From the NCBI GenBank assembly GCA_004557855.1, contig SFFJ01000031.1, forward strand, positions 1 through 21,318: a stretch of 21,318 bases of DNA. Direction: 5' to 3'. The position numbers and the translations under genes were made by a program. Below the pieces are notes generated by a model. The model saw only the letters and a program-made list of their open reading frames with translations, was not told the DNA's origin and made no database searches. The number at the start of each line of letters is the position of its first letter. Position 1 is the first letter of the stretch. Shown here in pieces: positions 21,202 through 21,318 of this stretch. Origin of the DNA: Oscillospiraceae bacterium. Lineage in GTDB: Bacteria; Bacillota; Clostridia; Oscillospirales; Ruminococcaceae.

Positions 21202-21318
21202 GCTGTCGGAAAAACAGCGGCCGCACCTTGAAAATTGAACAGCATTCACTTGAAATTGACTGAAAAGTCAATGGAGAGTCCTTGTAAATTCTTTAAGAGA
21301 AAGTACTCTTAAAAACAC
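21202..21318 (+). other. Structured leader, probably of an rRNA operon (runs off the edge)
   Basis: The leader has three hairpins: GCTGT/ACAGC (21202-21218), ATTGACT-GAAA-AGTCAAT (21255-21272) and TTTAAGAG/CTCTTAAA (21292-21313). CTTGAAAATTGAAC (21227-21240) and the TTCTTTAAG stretch (about 21289-21297) resemble elements seen before 16S rRNA genes in Clostridia, the latter like an antitermination boxA. No coding frame or rRNA sequence is inside the window, so the assignment is inference. Confidence 0.55.

Overview
The window looks like chromosomal DNA from a GC-rich anaerobic member of the Firmicutes, most likely a gut Clostridia of the Oscillospiraceae/Ruminococcaceae type. The grounds are AGGAGG ribosome sites with ATG/GTG/TTG starts, sigma-A promoters of the TTGACA-N17-TATAAT kind, a Gram-positive LexA with a GAAC-N4-GTTC-like box, a rubrerythrin, a sodium-pumping biotin decarboxylase and a GlpA-like/DUF1667 redox operon. 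This is inference from gene content; no species is claimed.

Layout. 1-52: start of a secreted protein or lipoprotein leaving the window on the minus strand. 53-457: non-coding DNA with repeated TACACCAC/GGTGTAAA motifs and a possible G-quadruplex. 458-1630: a solitary Tn916-type tyrosine recombinase. 1695-7195 (minus): a lipoprotein with calcium-loop-like repeats, a response regulator, a histidine kinase, DUF1385 and prmC, probably read as one unit from a near-consensus promoter at 7255-7283. 7395-8108 (minus): an XRE regulator, divergent from 8344-9983 (plus), which encodes a histidine phosphatase and a DUF975-like membrane protein. 10150-11682 (minus): cardiolipin synthase, divergent from a small DUF1294 protein (11817-12110). 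12526-13107: lexA with its own SOS promoter. 13283-13837: rubrerythrin. 14006-17660 (minus): a four-gene Na+-translocating decarboxylase operon (carboxyltransferase, OadG, biotin carrier, OadB). 17983-21049 (minus): a three-gene redox operon (FAD/[2Fe-2S] GlpA-like dehydrogenase, pyridine-nucleotide FAD oxidoreductase, DUF1667). 21167-21318: a strong promoter and leader facing out of the right edge, probably that of an rRNA operon.

The genes are mostly housekeeping; the unusual content is between them. The best candidate for something undescribed is a predicted ~136-nt RNA on the minus strand (about 12331-12196), between the DUF1294 gene and lexA. It has a TATAAT box, a 5' hairpin, an open C/U-rich middle with four ACCUC (anti-Shine-Dalgarno) motifs and a terminator, the layout of a Gram-positive trans-acting sRNA. 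The second is an 81-bp perfect cloverleaf (10054-10134): a 13-bp closing stem and three hairpins with no unpaired base outside three 3-nt loops. The third is a family of GC-rich intergenic repeats with three copies in 1.8 kb (12118-12188, 13127-13194, 13852-13923), flanking lexA and rubrerythrin. Two gene starts (rubrerythrin and the second redox gene) have their ribosome sites buried in hairpins.
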